Part shown: piece after piece, positions 62,914 to 64,000 of the stretch
How the letters are laid out: each line of letters starts with the position of its first letter
Numbering within the stretch: the first letter of the stretch is position 1
Assembly: GCF_001543145.1 (NCBI RefSeq)
Contig: NZ_CP014160.1
Span: forward strand, 1,612,001 to 1,676,000
Direction: 5' to 3'
Source: Aerococcus sanguinicola
Lineage (GTDB): Bacteria > Bacillota > Bacilli > Lactobacillales > Aerococcaceae
DNA: 64,000 bases
The notes under the pieces: generated by a model
Seen by the model: the letters and a program-made list of their open reading frames with translations, nothing else
Database searches by the model: none
Told to the model about the DNA's origin: nothing
Made by a program: the position numbers and the translations under genes

Positions 62914-64000
62914 TTATTTTTTCTTGTCTCTGCGGTAGAGGGGGATGAGGAAGCCTGCTGTTGTTGCAGAGACGACCAGGCCGGTAGTTAGGGCGCTAGG
63001 CCAGAAAGATAAGCTAATCTGGTGCTTACCCGCCTTGCCAAGGGGGATGGCTGTGAATCCGCCGTCTAGGACAGGCTGGCTAGCGACTTTCTTGCCGTCG
63101 ACGGTGAAGGTCCAGTTCTGGTTATAAGGAAGGGTGAAGACCAGCCAATCTTGGTCTTCCTGGCTTTCGACCTGTCCCTGGATTTGGCGGTTGCTGAAGC
63201 GGTCTATCTTGAGGCCGGAAGCCTGGAGTCGACTGGCACTTTGACTGACCAGGTCTGGGTTGAGACGGTAGAGGTTGACATTGTTTAAGTCCAGGTCATC
63301 CGCTAGCAGTTTGATGGAGAAACGGTGGCTCTGACCGGCTTCATTGGCTGCTAGGTTATAGACTTGGACACTATTGAAGCTTTTCTCATAGGCCAGGGGC
63401 TCGCCATCCAGGTAGAAGACTAGGTCATCTTCGCTCAGATGGCCAGGTACCGTCAAGTAATAGGAGTCATTGGAATTAAGCTGGATATCGAAATGAATCC
63501 AGGCATCGCCCTTATCTGAAGTTTTTCGGTAGTGAGTATTGATCTGTTTGGGATCTGCACTCTCTACCTTATCTAATTCCAGACCAGCAAAAGAGGCCAC
63601 TTGGAAATACTGGTAGTAGTCCTTAACGGCTTGGCGGTTGGCAACTTGCAGGAGCTGGTCCTGGAGCAAAATGGGATAGGCATTGTGGAGCTTAAGGTCT
63701 AAGATCTCCCTAGGTAGACTATAAGCTAAGGGGAGGGCACTATCGTTTTCGTAAGCCATTAAATAAGGGTCAGATTGGACTAAAGGATAGCGTTTAATAT
63801 CGGGCCGATGACTAGCTGCTTGGAGATGGAGCTGGTTACTGCTTTGGTCTGTCGTCTGAGATTTACTTTCGACCAAGTAACGGACACCAAAGAAGGCATC
63901 GGTAATCAGAGTTCCGTTATTATAGGACACAAAACCTTCACTGGTTGGCAGGCCCAGATAGCGGAAGAGCTCAGTGGTTGACTTTTCGATGGTGGAGTTG
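62914..64000 (-). CDS. YfhO family membrane protein, C-terminal part (5' end outside window)
   Basis: The frame is open from the right edge (reading ...TIEKSTTELFRYLGLPTS upstream of the first listed Val) to a stop at 62914, about 361 residues. It contains GVRYLVESKSQ, a beta-rich extracellular part with LVFYLDGEPLAYE and WTFTVDGKKVASQPVLDGGFTAIPL, and one final transmembrane helix ending RRDKKK. These are features of YfhO-type proteins, which are large multi-helix membrane proteins linked to glycosylation of lipoteichoic acid or other cell-surface glycans. The substrate is not known here. Confidence 0.85.
   Translation of the reverse strand, partial: NSTIEKSTTELFRYLGLPTSEGFVSYNNGTLITDAFFGVRYLVESKSQTTDQSSNQLHLQAASHRPDIKRYPLVQSDPYLMAYENDSALPLAYSLPREILDLKLHNAYPILLQDQLLQVANRQAVKDYYQYFQVASFAGLELDKVESADPKQINTHYRKTSDKGDAWIHFDIQLNSNDSYYLTVPGHLSEDDLVFYLDGEPLAYEKSFNSVQVYNLAANEAGQSHRFSIKLLADDLDLNNVNLYRLNPDLVSQSASRLQASGLKIDRFSNRQIQGQVESQEDQDWLVFTLPYNQNWTFTVDGKKVASQPVLDGGFTAIPLGKAGKHQISLSFWPSALTTGLVVSATTAGFLIPLYRRDKKK

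Overview
The window looks like a chromosomal segment of a low-to-mid GC Gram-positive coccus of the order Lactobacillales. Support comes from strong AGGAGG ribosome binding sites, a Lys-type MurE, MecA, SpxA and the Spx adaptor SpxH, CoiA, PepF, ClpE under CtsR-like boxes, a T-box, CcpA-type cre sites and a complete PTS core. The gene set resembles Aerococcaceae (Aerococcus-like), but that is an inference from gene content, not from a marker gene. No rRNA, tRNA, CRISPR array, prophage or intact insertion sequence was found.

Layout. 1-3.3 kb: end of a DUF979 gene, pcp, a non-coding stretch with three tandem structured repeats and a promoter-driven RNA or broken small gene, then an alkyltransferase-HIRAN fusion and an SDR dehydrogenase. 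3.4-11.6 kb: an ECF transporter S component, a flavin-type oxidoreductase with a hexapeptide acetyltransferase, a YbjN-like protein, a MIP18/DUF59 protein, YdcF, the branched-chain amino acid carrier BrnQ, an LCP cell-wall ligase and a DUF975 membrane protein. 12-16.3 kb: methionine importer metN-metI-metQ, a GNAT enzyme and lipoate ligase. 16.9-24.2 kb: mecA, spxA, trpS, coiA, pepF, spxH and a CYTH protein. 24.5-29.1 kb: nadK, an RluA-type pseudouridine synthase, mgtE, then a T-box leader and metA. 29.2-33.3 kb: the pyruvate phosphate dikinase module (PPDK regulatory protein, CcpN-like regulator, ppdK). 34-43 kb: prfC, clpE, ptsH, ykuJ, and murE followed closely by hom and thrB. 43-46 kb: divergent nagB and nagA plus an alpha/beta hydrolase. 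46.5-52 kb: fructose operon fruR-fruK-fruA followed by ptsI. 52-64 kb: tgt, yajC, comN-like, an MntR-like regulator, dinB, ytoI-like, nrnA, a DEAD-box helicase, a DUF1189 protein, sodA, a NUDIX hydrolase and the C-terminal part of a YfhO-family protein.

How genes work together. HPr, enzyme I, FruA and FruK form a complete fructose route; cre-like boxes precede fruR, ptsI and ppdK. MecA, SpxA, SpxH and ClpE are parts of the Clp proteolysis network. Methionine supply is covered by the MetNIQ importer and by MetA under T-box control, while hom and thrB feed homoserine and threonine.

The least explained feature is a set of dispersed intergenic repeats. Family A is about 117 bp with conserved ends and nested hairpins whose arms vary in a compensatory way between copies (three loci, partly in tandem). 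Family B is a long interrupted hairpin with GAGACTGGGACAAAAGT-like ends (four loci). Family C is a 25-28 bp motif (three copies).
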